Positions 7,945 through 16,855 are shown, numbered from the stretch's first letter. The stretch: 64,000 nucleotides of DNA from Mycolicibacterium sp. lyk4-40-TYG-92 (GCF_030209435.1 NZ_JARVRX010000021.1:62001-126000), one strand, 5' to 3'. Program-made: numbers and translations. The notes: generated by a model from the sequence alone, not told the origin.

Positions 7945-9245
7945 CCAGCTTGGTACACCACCGCACCGTCATAGACGGTGGCGGCCACCAGCGAGGCGTC
8001 CAGCTCCGCCAAGACGTCTCGCGGTGGCGCAGCCAGCAGGCACACGTCCGCCGGCATGCCCACCGTCAGCTCCTGCGGCACGTCCGGCTGCTGGGGTGTG
8101 CCGAGGAACATACCCAATGCCGCTGCGGCGTCGATGCTTTCCCTCGCTCCGAGCACGCTGCCGGAGGCGGTGCTGCGATGCACCGCGGCACGCATCGCCG
8201 CCCAGGGGTCGGCGTCCCCGAACGGCATATCGGTCGACAGCGCGACGGGTATCCGCGCGTCGCACAGCGACGCCACCCGCCACAGCTGACAGTATTCGTC
8301 CGCGGGCACGTCGGTGAGGTACTGCTCGCCGCGCTCGGCGACGAAGTTCGGCTGAGTCACCACCAGCACGCCGAGGTCACGCAGGTCGGCCAGGCAGTCG
8401 TCAGGGATGACGGCGCCGTGCTCGATGCGGTCCCCGGCACGCGACCCCGCCTGCCGCAGCGCGGCAATCGTGACGACCAGCTGCATGGCCGTAACACAGT
8501 GCAACGCAACGATTCCGCCCTGACGGTGCCGCACCGTGATCCAATCGGCCAGTGCGTCGAGATCGAGACCGTCGTCGTGCAGGATGCGCTTGGCCGGTGC
8601 CAGGACTTCGACGCGCTGGCGCAGTTCGCCGTGCCGGCGCGCTTCGGCGAAGTCCATCACGTCCTCGGCGGTGAGATCGGGCGTCGCGTCGGTGACACCG
8701 GTGACGCCGAACGCCGAGAGGCGCCGGCTGATCTCGCCGAGCCCAGCGTCGTTGCGCTGCAACGCATGCGTCCAGCCGGGGTCCGCGCTACGCAGCCGGC
8801 CGTCGGGATGGTCGGGCAGGCCGACGGCCGTCAACCCCGCGGAGTTCAGCGTCCACAACACTCCGCTGCGGTGCTGAACCCGCACCGGCACATGCGGTGA
8901 AACCTCGTCGAGCACAGCGCGATCCAGCGGACCCGCGACGGCTTCGTGATAGCCGACGGCCCGAATCCAGCCGTCCTCGCCGACGGCGGCCTGCCCCAGG
9001 ACCGCACGCAGCGCGTCACGGCTGCGTACCTCCCCCGGGCCGACCCGTACCGACGTCAATGCCGCTGCCGCCGAACGCAAGTGAACGTGATGGTCGTGGA
9101 GCCCCGGAATGACGGTGCCACCGGTCGCGTCGAGAACGTCCTCCCCTGCTGTGGGCCGGAGACTATCGGCCACGGCCTCGATCAGCCGGCCCAGCCGGAT
9201 GTCCACGGTCCGGCCGTCGAGCAGCGTGGCTCGTCGAATCAGCAT
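7941..9245 (-). CDS. Amidohydrolase family protein (YtcJ/amidohydrolase-3 like)
   Basis: 434 residues from ATG 9243-9245. The metal-binding HxH lies in IPGLHDHHVHL, followed by the barrel with later metal ligands (GIVALHCVT, RIEHGAV) and a final Asp in ALSTDMPFGD. The short N-terminal and C-terminal strands (DATGGTVIPG, PADVCLL) form the composite beta domain. The start overlaps the stop of the CoA-transferase gene by 7 bases (ATGCTGA), so it is the last gene of a three-gene operon. Substrate unknown; cyclic amide or amide hydrolysis is typical. An upstream in-frame codon at 9278 is unlikely to be the start. Confidence 0.85.
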   Translation of the reverse strand: MLIRRATLLDGRTVDIRLGRLIEAVADSLRPTAGEDVLDATGGTVIPGLHDHHVHLRSAAAALTSVRVGPGEVRSRDALRAVLGQAAVGEDGWIRAVGYHEAVAGPLDRAVLDEVSPHVPVRVQHRSGVLWTLNSAGLTAVGLPDHPDGRLRSADPGWTHALQRNDAGLGEISRRLSAFGVTGVTDATPDLTAEDVMDFAEARRHGELRQRVEVLAPAKRILHDDGLDLDALADWITVRHRQGGIVALHCVTAMQLVVTIAALRQAGSRAGDRIEHGAVIPDDCLADLRDLGVLVVTQPNFVAERGEQYLTDVPADEYCQLWRVASLCDARIPVALSTDMPFGDADPWAAMRAAVHRSTASGSVLGARESIDAAAALGMFLGTPQQPDVPQELTVGMPADVCLLAAPPRDVLAELDASLVAATVYDGAVVYQAG

Positions 9246-10441
9246 GCCCCGGAAGTCCTTTCCCGCACGATGTCCCACACCTGTGCGCTGTCGGCACCCA
9301 ACTCGCCGGCCCGCGACGACAGCACGGGTGCCGCCGGTGCCGCCACCGGGGCTACGCAGTGACCACCCGTCAGCGGTAGCGCGGCGTATTCCGCCGCCAC
9401 CGAAGCCAGGGCGACCTCGACGATCTCGCCACCGCCGCGCTGCAGCGACTCCACCACCGCGAGCGCGGCGTGCATCCCCGTCAGCGGATCAGCGATCGCG
9501 TCACCGCAGAACACCGGGCCCGTGCCCGCCGGATCGGAGCCGACCAGACCACCGGAAACCGCGGCATCGTCACCGAACCCGACCCAGTGGGCGTGGGCCC
9601 CATCGGTGCCGTGCCCGGTGACCCGCAGCCACACCCGGCCATCCCGCGCTGTGACGTCTTCGGGACCCAGACCCCGGTTGACGAGAGCGTCCGGGCGCGA
9701 CGATTCGATCACCACATCGGCCACCGCCAGCAACTGCCGCAGATCGTCAGGAGAACCGAAATCGGCGGCATAACAGAGCTTTCCGCCGTTCATCCAGTCG
9801 AAGAATCGTCGTTCGCCCTGCCGGGTACCATCCGGCCGCGAGACGCTCTCCACCTTTATCACCGTCGCGCCGGCCCGGGCCAGCAGCTGCCCACACAGCG
9901 GACCGGCCCACATCGAGGACAGATCGACCACCAGCAGCCGGCCGTAGTCCTGGAACGGTTTTCGGTTGCCGTGCCGACGGATCACCGGCGCGGCGGCAGC
10001 GGTCTCCGCCAGCACACCGACGGGAAGGCCGAGCAGCCGCGCGCGCTCGGCGACATCGGCAACCAGACGGCGAGCGGACCACTCGGTAATCGCCGGCCAC
10101 AGATGATCAACTGGCACATCGGATTCGAGCAGCGCCGGTACCGCCGCGACGTCATCCGGCCGGGCCAGCGTCAGGGCGAACCAGCCGTCCCGCCCGGCGA
10201 CCAGCCGTGTGCCGCCGCCGGCGCTGACGCGTCCTTGCCGGTGCAGCCCCGCCAACGCGGCCCGGCCCGCGAGAAGCTCCGCGGCATCGACGTCGACGCC
10301 AAGTTGGCCGGATAGCTCGAATGCGACCGCCCGCGCCCGGGTCAACACCGCGGCGCGACTGAGGTCCGGCGGTCCGGCTGGCATGCCGGTCAGCGCGGCC
10401 AGCCCGCTCGCCGACCAGTCCCGCGCCGCCTCGTCACTCAC
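9239..10441 (-). CDS. Family III CoA-transferase (CaiB/BaiF), rearranged domain order
   Basis: 400 residues from GTG 10439-10441, which overlaps the upstream enoyl-CoA hydratase stop (GTGA). Residues from about 170 on show the family III Rossmann start (LLVVDLSSMWAGPLCGQLLA, then TVIKVE) and the DVVIESSRP and MHAALAVVESLQRGG segments. The first 150 residues (WFALTLARPDD, IEEW-like ITEWSARRLV, ARLLGLPVGVL) look like the region that usually follows the Rossmann part, so the order appears permuted. Moves CoA between acids; it acts with the hydratase beside it. The longer in-frame reading to 11239 is antisense to or overlaps the hydratase and is not real. Confidence 0.85.
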   Translation of the reverse strand: MSDEAARDWSASGLAALTGMPAGPPDLSRAAVLTRARAVAFELSGQLGVDVDAAELLAGRAALAGLHRQGRVSAGGGTRLVAGRDGWFALTLARPDDVAAVPALLESDVPVDHLWPAITEWSARRLVADVAERARLLGLPVGVLAETAAAAPVIRRHGNRKPFQDYGRLLVVDLSSMWAGPLCGQLLARAGATVIKVESVSRPDGTRQGERRFFDWMNGGKLCYAADFGSPDDLRQLLAVADVVIESSRPDALVNRGLGPEDVTARDGRVWLRVTGHGTDGAHAHWVGFGDDAAVSGGLVGSDPAGTGPVFCGDAIADPLTGMHAALAVVESLQRGGGEIVEVALASVAAEYAALPLTGGHCVAPVAAPAAPVLSSRAGELGADSAQVWDIVRERTSGAC

Positions 10442-11400
10442 GTACTGACCGCATCGACCAAGCCCCAGTCCCGCGCCGTCGCCGCGTCGAGCGTCGTCCC
10501 GGACAGCACCAGATACGCTGTGCGCCAGCGGCCGACGCGCCGCGTGATGCTCACCGTGCCACCCGCTCCGGGGATCAGTCCCAGTGCCAGCTCCGGCAGG
10601 CCGAGGGTGGCATTTGGGTGGCAGGTCACCTGCCCGCAGAACGCGGCCATCTCGAGCCCGCTGCCCAGCACCTGGCCGTGGACGACGGCCTGGCACCCCG
10701 CGCCCAGTCGCGCGGTGATGTCGTCGAGCACGAGCGCCGGGCTGAAGCGCGTGCGGGCCAGGTGCGCCGATGCCGGATCGTCGAATGTCCCGAATTCGGC
10801 GAGGTCGCCGCCGCTGCAGAAGGACGGACCGTTCCCGGTGAGCACCAGAGCGGTCACCGACGTGTCCAGACGGGCAACCTCCAGCGCCTCCAGCAGTGCT
10901 GCCCGCGCATCGGTCGAGAATGCGTTGTGCCGCTGCGGACGGTTGAAGGCCACGTGCAGAGTGTCGCCGTCGCGGTGCGACATCACGGGATCCGGGAGCA
11001 GCGGAACGGTTTTCGGGCCGCGTTCGGCCAACCAGCGGGCGAATTCCCGGCCGGACTGCAACGTCGAATACGCCAGTGATTCGGTGATCACCCCGGCGAA
11101 CGTCGGCGCGGCGGGGTCGAACGCGCGCAGTACGTCGTCGCACACGGCGGCCGTCTGTGGCCACGTCGCGACGCGTTCGGTGATCTGCGCCAGTGCCGCG
11201 TCGACATCGGGCACCTGTACGGTTCTGCGGTCCGTGCACGGGCGGTCCACCAGGGTGAAAGTCGCTTGCTGCAGCCAGAACTCTGCATCAGCACCGACGG
11301 GGTCTCCGATCCCGATCACCAGACCGGCCGCACCCGGGGAGTCAGCGAGATCGACGACTCTCAGTTCGTCAGGCAACGGACGCCCAGTCGTTCGCCTCAC
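10438..11400 (-). CDS. Enoyl-CoA hydratase/isomerase with N-terminal extension
   Basis: 320 residues, GTG start. The crotonase core occupies about 115-320: FNRPQRHNAFSTDARAAL, oxyanion loop CSGGDLAEFG, VVHGQVLGSGLEMAAFC and the LGLPELALGLIPGAGGT segment with the second catalytic-site loop. The first 110 residues are not crotonase-like and contain a possible small alpha/beta domain. First gene of the operon with CaiB-type transferase and amidohydrolase. Likely step: hydration or cleavage of an acyl-CoA of unknown structure. Confidence 0.85.
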   Translation of the reverse strand: MRRTTGRPLPDELRVVDLADSPGAAGLVIGIGDPVGADAEFWLQQATFTLVDRPCTDRRTVQVPDVDAALAQITERVATWPQTAAVCDDVLRAFDPAAPTFAGVITESLAYSTLQSGREFARWLAERGPKTVPLLPDPVMSHRDGDTLHVAFNRPQRHNAFSTDARAALLEALEVARLDTSVTALVLTGNGPSFCSGGDLAEFGTFDDPASAHLARTRFSPALVLDDITARLGAGCQAVVHGQVLGSGLEMAAFCGQVTCHPNATLGLPELALGLIPGAGGTVSITRRVGRWRTAYLVLSGTTLDAATARDWGLVDAVST

Positions 11401-11473
11401 GGTGAGCCAGCACGTTCTCGCCTCCTGCGGATGTCGACACCCGGATCATGCCATTTCCGCCGCGGATTGACGT

Positions 11474-11824
11474 TCAGTCGAGCTGGACCCGCACCGTTAC
11501 CCGACCCTTGTCGTCACGCGTCGAGATCGCATGCCCGGCGCGGTCGGTGCCGCGAAAATTGAGTAGCGTGATGGGTCCGCCGTCGCCGAGAAAGTTGCGC
11601 CACCAACTCTTGGAATCCGGTGACATCACCCTGATGACGACGTCATCACCGGACAGCCGGTAGTTCACGGGCGTCTGAAAGCTGCGCCCTGATTTGCGAC
11701 CCGTGTAGCGGATCTCGACCAGACTGCGGCCGACGATGTTGCCGACGACGGGAACGGTGGTGAGACCGACCGCCGCCTTGTTGAGGGCGCGCGCGACCGG
11801 GTTGTCGAAAAACGTGCTGGACAT
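11474..11824 (-). CDS. Deazaflavin (F420)-dependent nitroreductase/quinone reductase family
   Basis: 116-residue split-barrel protein of the Ddn/DUF385 type. The signature VEIRYTGRKSGRSFQTPV, then DDVVIRVMSPDSKSWWRNF, matches the F420-binding core, including the K-S-G-R loop that contacts the cofactor phosphate. Mycobacteria make F420, so use of it is likely. At 116 residues it is slightly shorter than Ddn. Single gene; substrate unknown. Starts at ATG 11822-11824. Confidence 0.85.
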   Translation of the reverse strand: MSSTFFDNPVARALNKAAVGLTTVPVVGNIVGRSLVEIRYTGRKSGRSFQTPVNYRLSGDDVVIRVMSPDSKSWWRNFLGDGGPITLLNFRGTDRAGHAISTRDDKGRVTVRVQLD

Positions 11825-11874
11825 GTCGCCAGGCTAGCGCGGGCGGGGTGAGTCGGCCGCTCAGCCGATCTTGA

Positions 11875-12024
11875 TCAAGCGCACTCGCGACAGATACGCC
11901 CTTGCGATCGATCAGCAGCCAGATCGCTGAGCTGGCGAACGTGGATGCAACGGGTGCAGATGAATTCATTGACCTGCTGCGGCGTACCAACCAGCTGCTG
12001 CGGGCTGTCGTAATCGATCGTCAC
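11875..12024 (-). CDS. 49-residue zinc-ribbon protein (DUF4193-like C-terminus)
   Basis: GTG at 12022-12024 after GGGAAAGG (spacing 9) opens a 49-residue frame with two knuckles: CTRC (residues 23-26) and CREC (45-48). The core VNEFICTRCIHVRQLSDLA resembles the zinc-ribbon end of the actinobacterial DUF4193 family, but the acidic N-terminal half of that family is missing. Probably a structural zinc protein of unknown role. Coding is supported by the ribosome site and cysteine spacing; it fills most of an otherwise unexplained 390-base gap. Confidence 0.6.
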   Translation of the reverse strand: MTIDYDSPQQLVGTPQQVNEFICTRCIHVRQLSDLAADRSQGRICRECA

Positions 12025-12212
12025 GTGGTCGGACCTTTCCCAGACGGACACCGCACATACGGCATGTCCGCACCGGATGCCCCGTCCGCGTTCGGACTAA
12101 ACAAAATCTGCCGGCCATCCGCGCCTGGCAGGTCTCCGAATCACTGGGTAGTGAAGGGCATTTTCGGGAACTGTCCTGAGAGTCAGCATATGGCCGTAGC
12201 CGAGGAGAGTCT

Positions 12213-13715
12213 GTGACAGACGTGAATCAATCCGCACCGTCGTTGCGCGTGCTGATCACCGGGGCCACCGGATACATCGGCGGGCGTCTGGTGCCACGCG
12301 TCATCGAGGCCGGCCACCGGGTGCGCGTGATGGCGCGCAACCCGGACAAGATCAGTGACGTGCCCTGGGCGGCCGACGTGGAGGTGGTGCGAGGTGACCT
12401 CACCGATGCGGACACCCTTGAGGACGCCTGCCGCGACGTTGACGTCATCTACTACCTCGTGCACTCGATGGGTAACCCGGGAGAATTCACCGAAGCCGAG
12501 CGCCGCAGCGCGGAGAATCTCGCTGCCACCGCGCGCAGCGCCAACGTCAAGCGCATCGTCTACCTGAGCGGCTTACACAGCGAGTCTGATCGGTTGTCCA
12601 CGCACCTCCGGTCCCGCAGCCAGGTCGGAGAAATCCTGATCGATTCCGGTGTTCCGACGGTCGTGCTGCAGGCCGGCGTCGTCATCGGTTCCGGTTCGGC
12701 GTCCTTCGAGATGATCCGGCACCTGACCAACCGGCTGCCCGTGATGACGACGCCGCGCTGGGTCAACAACCGCATTCAGCCCATCGCCATCCGCGACGTC
12801 CTGTATTACCTCCTGGCTGCCGCCACCGCCGAGTTGCCGCAGTCGCGCACCTACGACATCGGCGGACCCGACGTCCTGCGCTACGGCGACATGATGCAGA
12901 TCTACGCCGATGTCGCGGGGCTGGCCCGGCGCAGAATCGTGGTCCTGCCCGTCCTCACACCCAAGCTCGCCGGGCTGTGGATCGGGCTGGTAACCCCGGT
13001 TCCACCACGGATCGGCCGGGCTCTGATCGAGTCCCTGAGCACCGACTCGGTGGTCACCGAGCACGACATCGACGCCGTGATCCCGCCTCCACCCGGCGGC
13101 ACCACCGGATACCGCGACGCGGTCGGACTGGCGCTGCGCCGTATCGAGAACGGCGACGTGGAAACCACCTGGGCCAACGCCTCACCGACCGGTGCACCCG
13201 CCGATCCGCTGCCGTCGGATCCCAGCTGGGCCGGCGACGCCATCTACACCGACGATCGCAGCATCGACTGCGACGCACCCATCGAGCAGGTGTGGCGGGT
13301 CGTCGAGGGCATCGGCGGCGAACGCGGTTGGTACTCGTTTCCGCTCGCCTGGACGATCCGCGGGTGGCTCGACGTACTGACCGGGGGCGTCGGCTTGGCC
13401 CGGGGCCGGCGCAACCCGAACACCCTCTACACCGGCGACGCCCTCGATTTCTGGCGCGTCGAACGCATCGAGCGGCCACATCTGCTGCGGTTGCGCGCCG
13501 AGATGCGCACCCCGGGCCGAGCGTGGCTGCAGTGGGAACTCCAATCTCACGGCGCTGGCGCCACCCGGTTGCACCAGCGCGCCATCTTCTTTCCGAAAGG
13601 GCTTGCCGGACGGCTCTATTGGTATGCGCTGATGCCGTTCCACGGCATCATTTTCACGGGCATGATCAAGAACATCGCGGCCGAAGCGCAGAAGGAGCGG
13701 ACCCGCACCGGCTAG
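12213..13715 (+). CDS. NAD(P)-binding SDR fused to DUF2867 domain
   Basis: 500 residues, GTG start. Residues 10-290 are an atypical short-chain dehydrogenase/NmrA-like Rossmann domain: GATGYIGGRL nucleotide loop, then VIYYLVHSMG and IVYLSGL. Residues about 335-490 are DUF2867, an SRPBCC-like helix-grip domain (IDCDAPIEQVWRVVEGIGGE, AWLQWELQSH). This fusion is common in mycobacteria and lacks a known substrate; the second domain suggests a bound hydrophobic ligand. Monocistronic, converging on tspO. Confidence 0.88.
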   Translation: MTDVNQSAPSLRVLITGATGYIGGRLVPRVIEAGHRVRVMARNPDKISDVPWAADVEVVRGDLTDADTLEDACRDVDVIYYLVHSMGNPGEFTEAERRSAENLAATARSANVKRIVYLSGLHSESDRLSTHLRSRSQVGEILIDSGVPTVVLQAGVVIGSGSASFEMIRHLTNRLPVMTTPRWVNNRIQPIAIRDVLYYLLAAATAELPQSRTYDIGGPDVLRYGDMMQIYADVAGLARRRIVVLPVLTPKLAGLWIGLVTPVPPRIGRALIESLSTDSVVTEHDIDAVIPPPPGGTTGYRDAVGLALRRIENGDVETTWANASPTGAPADPLPSDPSWAGDAIYTDDRSIDCDAPIEQVWRVVEGIGGERGWYSFPLAWTIRGWLDVLTGGVGLARGRRNPNTLYTGDALDFWRVERIERPHLLRLRAEMRTPGRAWLQWELQSHGAGATRLHQRAIFFPKGLAGRLYWYALMPFHGIIFTGMIKNIAAEAQKERTRTG

Positions 13716-13729
13716 CGGCTGCCGCCGTG

Positions 13730-14218
13730 TCAGGTGCGCCGGTTGATCCACCAGATGTGCGTCGACAGTACGGTCGCGAATGCGCACCACGCGGGGTAGG
13801 CGGCCAATGGTGCCGCCCGCAGTTGCCGGACCGCGAGCGCGCGACGCGTCAAGTCGGCGCTACTGACGGTCAGCGCCGCCGCGGTTACGGCAGCTGCCCC
13901 GAGCCGGTGACGATTGAAGAAGATCCACGACCAGCTGGCGTTGAGCCCCAGATTGATCGCGAGTGCGGCGCCGAAGCGGCGGGCTGCACGCGTGTCTTCC
14001 GCATCGATCAGTCGGTCGAGCGTGTCGGCGGACACGACAGCGATGTCCGCATACAGCAGCGGCCACACAATGGGGAACACCTGCCGGGGCGGCTGATAGG
14101 TGGGCTTGCGCAAGCGCGCGTACCACGGTGAGGCGACGGCCGGGCCCGATGCCGCCCCACCCGCGATGGCAGTGACAAGGGCAGCGGTGGCGGTGGTGCC
14201 AATCGTTTTCAGTTTCAT
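13730..14218 (-). CDS. TspO/MBR-family membrane protein
   Basis: 162-residue, five-helix tryptophan-rich sensory protein. Visible signature elements: WYARLRKPTYQPPRQVFPIVWPLLY (residues 32-56), then LGLNASWSWIFFNRHR with the conserved N-W-S-W-FF. TspO proteins bind porphyrins and cholesterol-like ligands in the membrane and mediate light- or oxidant-dependent tetrapyrrole turnover. It lies 60 bases downstream of a SOUL haem-binding protein gene on the same strand, so the two form a tetrapyrrole-handling pair. Confidence 0.92.
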   Translation of the reverse strand: MKLKTIGTTATAALVTAIAGGAASGPAVASPWYARLRKPTYQPPRQVFPIVWPLLYADIAVVSADTLDRLIDAEDTRAARRFGAALAINLGLNASWSWIFFNRHRLGAAAVTAAALTVSSADLTRRALAVRQLRAAPLAAYPAWCAFATVLSTHIWWINRRT

Positions 14219-14278
14219 CGGTTGAAGCTCCTACGTGGTGAATCGAGGACGTGGCGAATCTGGCGGATGTGCGGGCGG

Positions 14279-14950
14279 TCAATTCTCAACGGGTATCGCG
14301 ATCTCGTTGCGGCGTCGCCACGGCAGGGTCCACGGCGGGTCGTAGAACCACGCCGAAGGGTCGCCGGCAACGGCGAATCCGTAGTCGCGGAGCGTGTCAC
14401 GCAGGTGATCGGTGTGCCGGGCAATGCTGTCAGCGCCACGATCACCGGTGAAGCGCAACACCGCAACGGTTTCTGCCGGCACCTCCACCAGTTCGACGCG
14501 CTCGTCATCAGGCGTCGGCAACGACTCCAGCGTCGATCCGGCCGGCATGAAGAACCGGATGACCCAACCCCCAGCCTGACTGCCTTGTTGCTCCACCGGC
14601 GCCGTCATCGCGATCTTCCGTCCGGTATCGGTGCGCCGCTGTTGACCGACCGGCGCCGTCATCGCGATTCCGCCGCTCTGATGGTTGGCGCCGAAGATAT
14701 AGCCGGCCAATCTGCGGAATCCCGCGTTACGCGCGTGTTCCTCGTCGCCCTCCACCGAGGTTTGAGCGGCGATTCGTCGCCCATACCGGCGAATCTGCAC
14801 TCCACCGGCCAACGGCTCCGCATCGTACGGCGGCTCCTCGAGCCCGCTGCGGATCCCTACCGTCGACGTGACGGGGCTCAACACTTGCGTCGTGAACGTT
14901 CGCATCTGATTCAGCACATCACGCACCTTCCCGTTTGATGAGGTCGTCAA
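14279..14950 (-). CDS. SOUL-family haem-binding protein
   Basis: 223 residues with the SOUL/HBP fold: PPYDAEPLAGGVQIRRYGRR at the start, FRRLAGYIFGAN, and two copies of IAMTAPV (about 104 and 122), then WVIRFFMPAGSTLESLPTP and VAVLRFTGD. Mature proteins of this family bind haem or tetrapyrroles in the cytosol. No signal peptide is evident, although residues 16-40 are moderately hydrophobic. Upstream partner of tspO. The start could also be the Met at residue 16. Confidence 0.9.
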   Translation of the reverse strand: MTTSSNGKVRDVLNQMRTFTTQVLSPVTSTVGIRSGLEEPPYDAEPLAGGVQIRRYGRRIAAQTSVEGDEEHARNAGFRRLAGYIFGANHQSGGIAMTAPVGQQRRTDTGRKIAMTAPVEQQGSQAGGWVIRFFMPAGSTLESLPTPDDERVELVEVPAETVAVLRFTGDRGADSIARHTDHLRDTLRDYGFAVAGDPSAWFYDPPWTLPWRRRNEIAIPVEN

Positions 14951-15041
14951 AAGTGATTCGGCGCCGACGTCCCGGTGGATGGCCCCAATCAGGGTGATCA
15001 GTGGACAGTTGTCGCCAGGTGTTCACCCCCTCCCGTACGGT

Positions 15042-15485
15042 GTGTCTGTGAGTTTCGCGATTGACAGATCAGTAGAGATCGACGCACCGGCCGAGCTGGT
15101 CTGGCAGGTGCTCACCGACGGGGCCAGCTACGGCGAGTGGAATCCGTTCTGCATCGAGTGCTCGTCGACGTTCGAGCCTGGCAGCCCGATCGACATGAAA
15201 GTGGTGCTGATCGGTCCGCCGAAGAAGCAACGCGAATACATCAATACCTTCACCCCGGGCGTCGAGTTCAGCTACAACATGAAACCCGCCCCGCTGGGGC
15301 TGCTCCGCAGCGAGCGTTCGCACCGGCTGACCCCGCTGCCCGACGGCCGCACCCGCTACGACTCACACTTCCAGTTGTTCGGGCCGGTGGCACCGATCGT
15401 CGCCGGCCTGCTGGGCCGTGCATTGACGAAGGGCTTCAGCGGCATGACCGACGGCGTCAAGAAGCGCGCCGAATCCCTCCGGTAG
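15042..15485 (+). CDS. SRPBCC (polyketide cyclase-like) protein
   Basis: 147 residues if the GTG at 15042 is used; 15048 is equally possible. Helix-grip fold: FAIDRSVEIDAPAELVWQVL, then YGEWNPFCIEC, GPPKKQREYINTFTPG, and a long C-terminal helix (GLLGRALTKGFSGMTDGVKK). Typical members bind hydrophobic ligands. No operon partner; the next gene (udgX) starts 60 bases on and may be co-transcribed. Confidence 0.8.
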   Translation: MSVSFAIDRSVEIDAPAELVWQVLTDGASYGEWNPFCIECSSTFEPGSPIDMKVVLIGPPKKQREYINTFTPGVEFSYNMKPAPLGLLRSERSHRLTPLPDGRTRYDSHFQLFGPVAPIVAGLLGRALTKGFSGMTDGVKKRAESLR

Positions 15486-15545
15486 GCGGGCACCGCACCG
15501 GCTGAACGGCACGATTGGCGCGGTGGAGCACGGGTAATCAGAGGC

Positions 15546-16190
15546 ATGCCCGAAACCAGCGCAGCCGATTATCTGCCAGGCGTGCTCAACATCCCGGCGC
15601 TACGAACGGCGGCCGGCGAGTGTCACGGCTGCGCGCTGTACCAGCACGCGCAGCAGACCGTGTTCGGCGCCGGCGACGACGCAGCCGCGATCATGTTGGT
15701 CGGTGAACAGCCCGGTGATGTGGAGGACCGTCGCGGTCAACCCTTCGTCGGGCCCGCCGGCCGCCTTCTCGACCGCGCGCTCGGCGACGCCGGAATCGAC
15801 CGCAGCCAGCTGTACGTGACCAACGCGGTCAAGCATTTCAAATTCAAGGCGACCGATCGTGGCAAACGCCGAATCCACCAGAAGCCCAACCGAACCGAGG
15901 TGGTCGCCTGCCGACCGTGGCTGCTGGCCGAACTGCGCACCGTCGAACCCCATGTGGTGGTGCTGCTCGGCGCGACGGCGGCACAGTCACTCCTGGGCAA
16001 CGACTTTCGCCTCACCCAGCATCGCGGCGAGACGCTGCAACTGCCGCCTGACACCGTGCCCGATCACGAGACCGTGGCCATCGCCACCGCTCATCCCTCG
16101 TCGATCCTGCGCCTGCCATCGCCCGATCGTGACGCCGCCTACCGCGACCTGGTGACCGATCTCCAGAGGTCCGTGGAACTGCTCGGCTGA
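15546..16190 (+). CDS. udgX: UdgX-type uracil-DNA glycosylase
   Basis: 214 residues of the family 4-like uracil-DNA glycosylase fold. It shows motif A GEQPGDVEDRRGQPFVGPAG, the C-terminal HPSSILR motif, and above all the UdgX-specific loop KRRIH (K107-H111) in place of the ordinary sequence. Established for M. smegmatis UdgX: this His attacks the sugar and leaves the enzyme covalently attached to DNA after uracil excision, instead of turning over. Three cysteines near the N-terminus (GECHGC) plus a later one (VVACRPW) are the expected Fe-S ligands. Cytosolic DNA repair. Confidence 0.93.
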   Translation: MPETSAADYLPGVLNIPALRTAAGECHGCALYQHAQQTVFGAGDDAAAIMLVGEQPGDVEDRRGQPFVGPAGRLLDRALGDAGIDRSQLYVTNAVKHFKFKATDRGKRRIHQKPNRTEVVACRPWLLAELRTVEPHVVVLLGATAAQSLLGNDFRLTQHRGETLQLPPDTVPDHETVAIATAHPSSILRLPSPDRDAAYRDLVTDLQRSVELLG

Positions 16191-16244
16191 GACGCGTCTG
16201 CATCCTGACCGATGAATCTTGCGCCCGGGTGCAGTCTGATCTAC

Positions 16245-16811
16245 ATGGGCAGACTCATTTATGGCTTCAACGTGTCGGTGGACGGATACATCGCGGACGC
16301 ACAGGGCAGCATCGACTGGTCGGAACCGAGCGAAGAGCTGCACCAATACTGGAACGACTTCGAGCGGGAGACGGCGCTGTCCTTCTACGGGCGGCGGCTC
16401 TACGAGCTGATGTCCGCGTACTGGCCGACGGCCGACCGGGAACCGGATGCGACCCCGATGATCGTTGATTTCGCCCGCATCTGGCGGGACATGCCGAAGG
16501 TCGTGTTCTCCCGCACTCTCGATTCCGTCGACTGGAACTCCCGCCTGGAACGGCGCGACCCGGTCGAGGTGGTGACGAAGCTGAAAGCCGAGACCGCCGG
16601 CAATCTGGAGATCGCCGGCGCGACGCTCGCTGCGCCCGTCGTGCAGGCCGGGCTGGTCGACGAATACCGGATCGTGCTCGTGCCCACCGCGGTCGGCGGC
16701 GGCATCCCGTTCTTCCCGAGTCTGCCGTCGTGGATCTCGTTGCGCCTGTTGGAGAACCGCACTTTTCCCTGCGGCACGGTCCTGCTGCGATACGAGCCGA
16801 AACGCGACTGA
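16245..16811 (+). CDS. Dihydrofolate reductase-like / RibD C-terminal domain protein
   Basis: 188 residues from ATG 16245 (MGRLIYGFNVSVDGYIA, the family's typical opening). DHFR-fold features: GRRLYELM, VVFSRTL, KLKAETAGNLEIAGATLAA (NADPH loop) and VDEYRIVLVPTAVGGG. YwjB/YyaP-type members are of unknown physiological substrate. A start at 16212 would only add an unlikely leader. It follows udgX by 54 bases. Confidence 0.88.
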   Translation: MGRLIYGFNVSVDGYIADAQGSIDWSEPSEELHQYWNDFERETALSFYGRRLYELMSAYWPTADREPDATPMIVDFARIWRDMPKVVFSRTLDSVDWNSRLERRDPVEVVTKLKAETAGNLEIAGATLAAPVVQAGLVDEYRIVLVPTAVGGGIPFFPSLPSWISLRLLENRTFPCGTVLLRYEPKRD

Positions 16812-16855
16812 GCGACGGCCCGGCTGCCTGGATACCTGAAGCGACGCAACGGCCG

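Noticed and set aside
11902-12216. Plus-strand 104-residue frame
   Set aside because: Antisense to the zinc-ribbon frame, which has a better ribosome site and a cysteine pattern.
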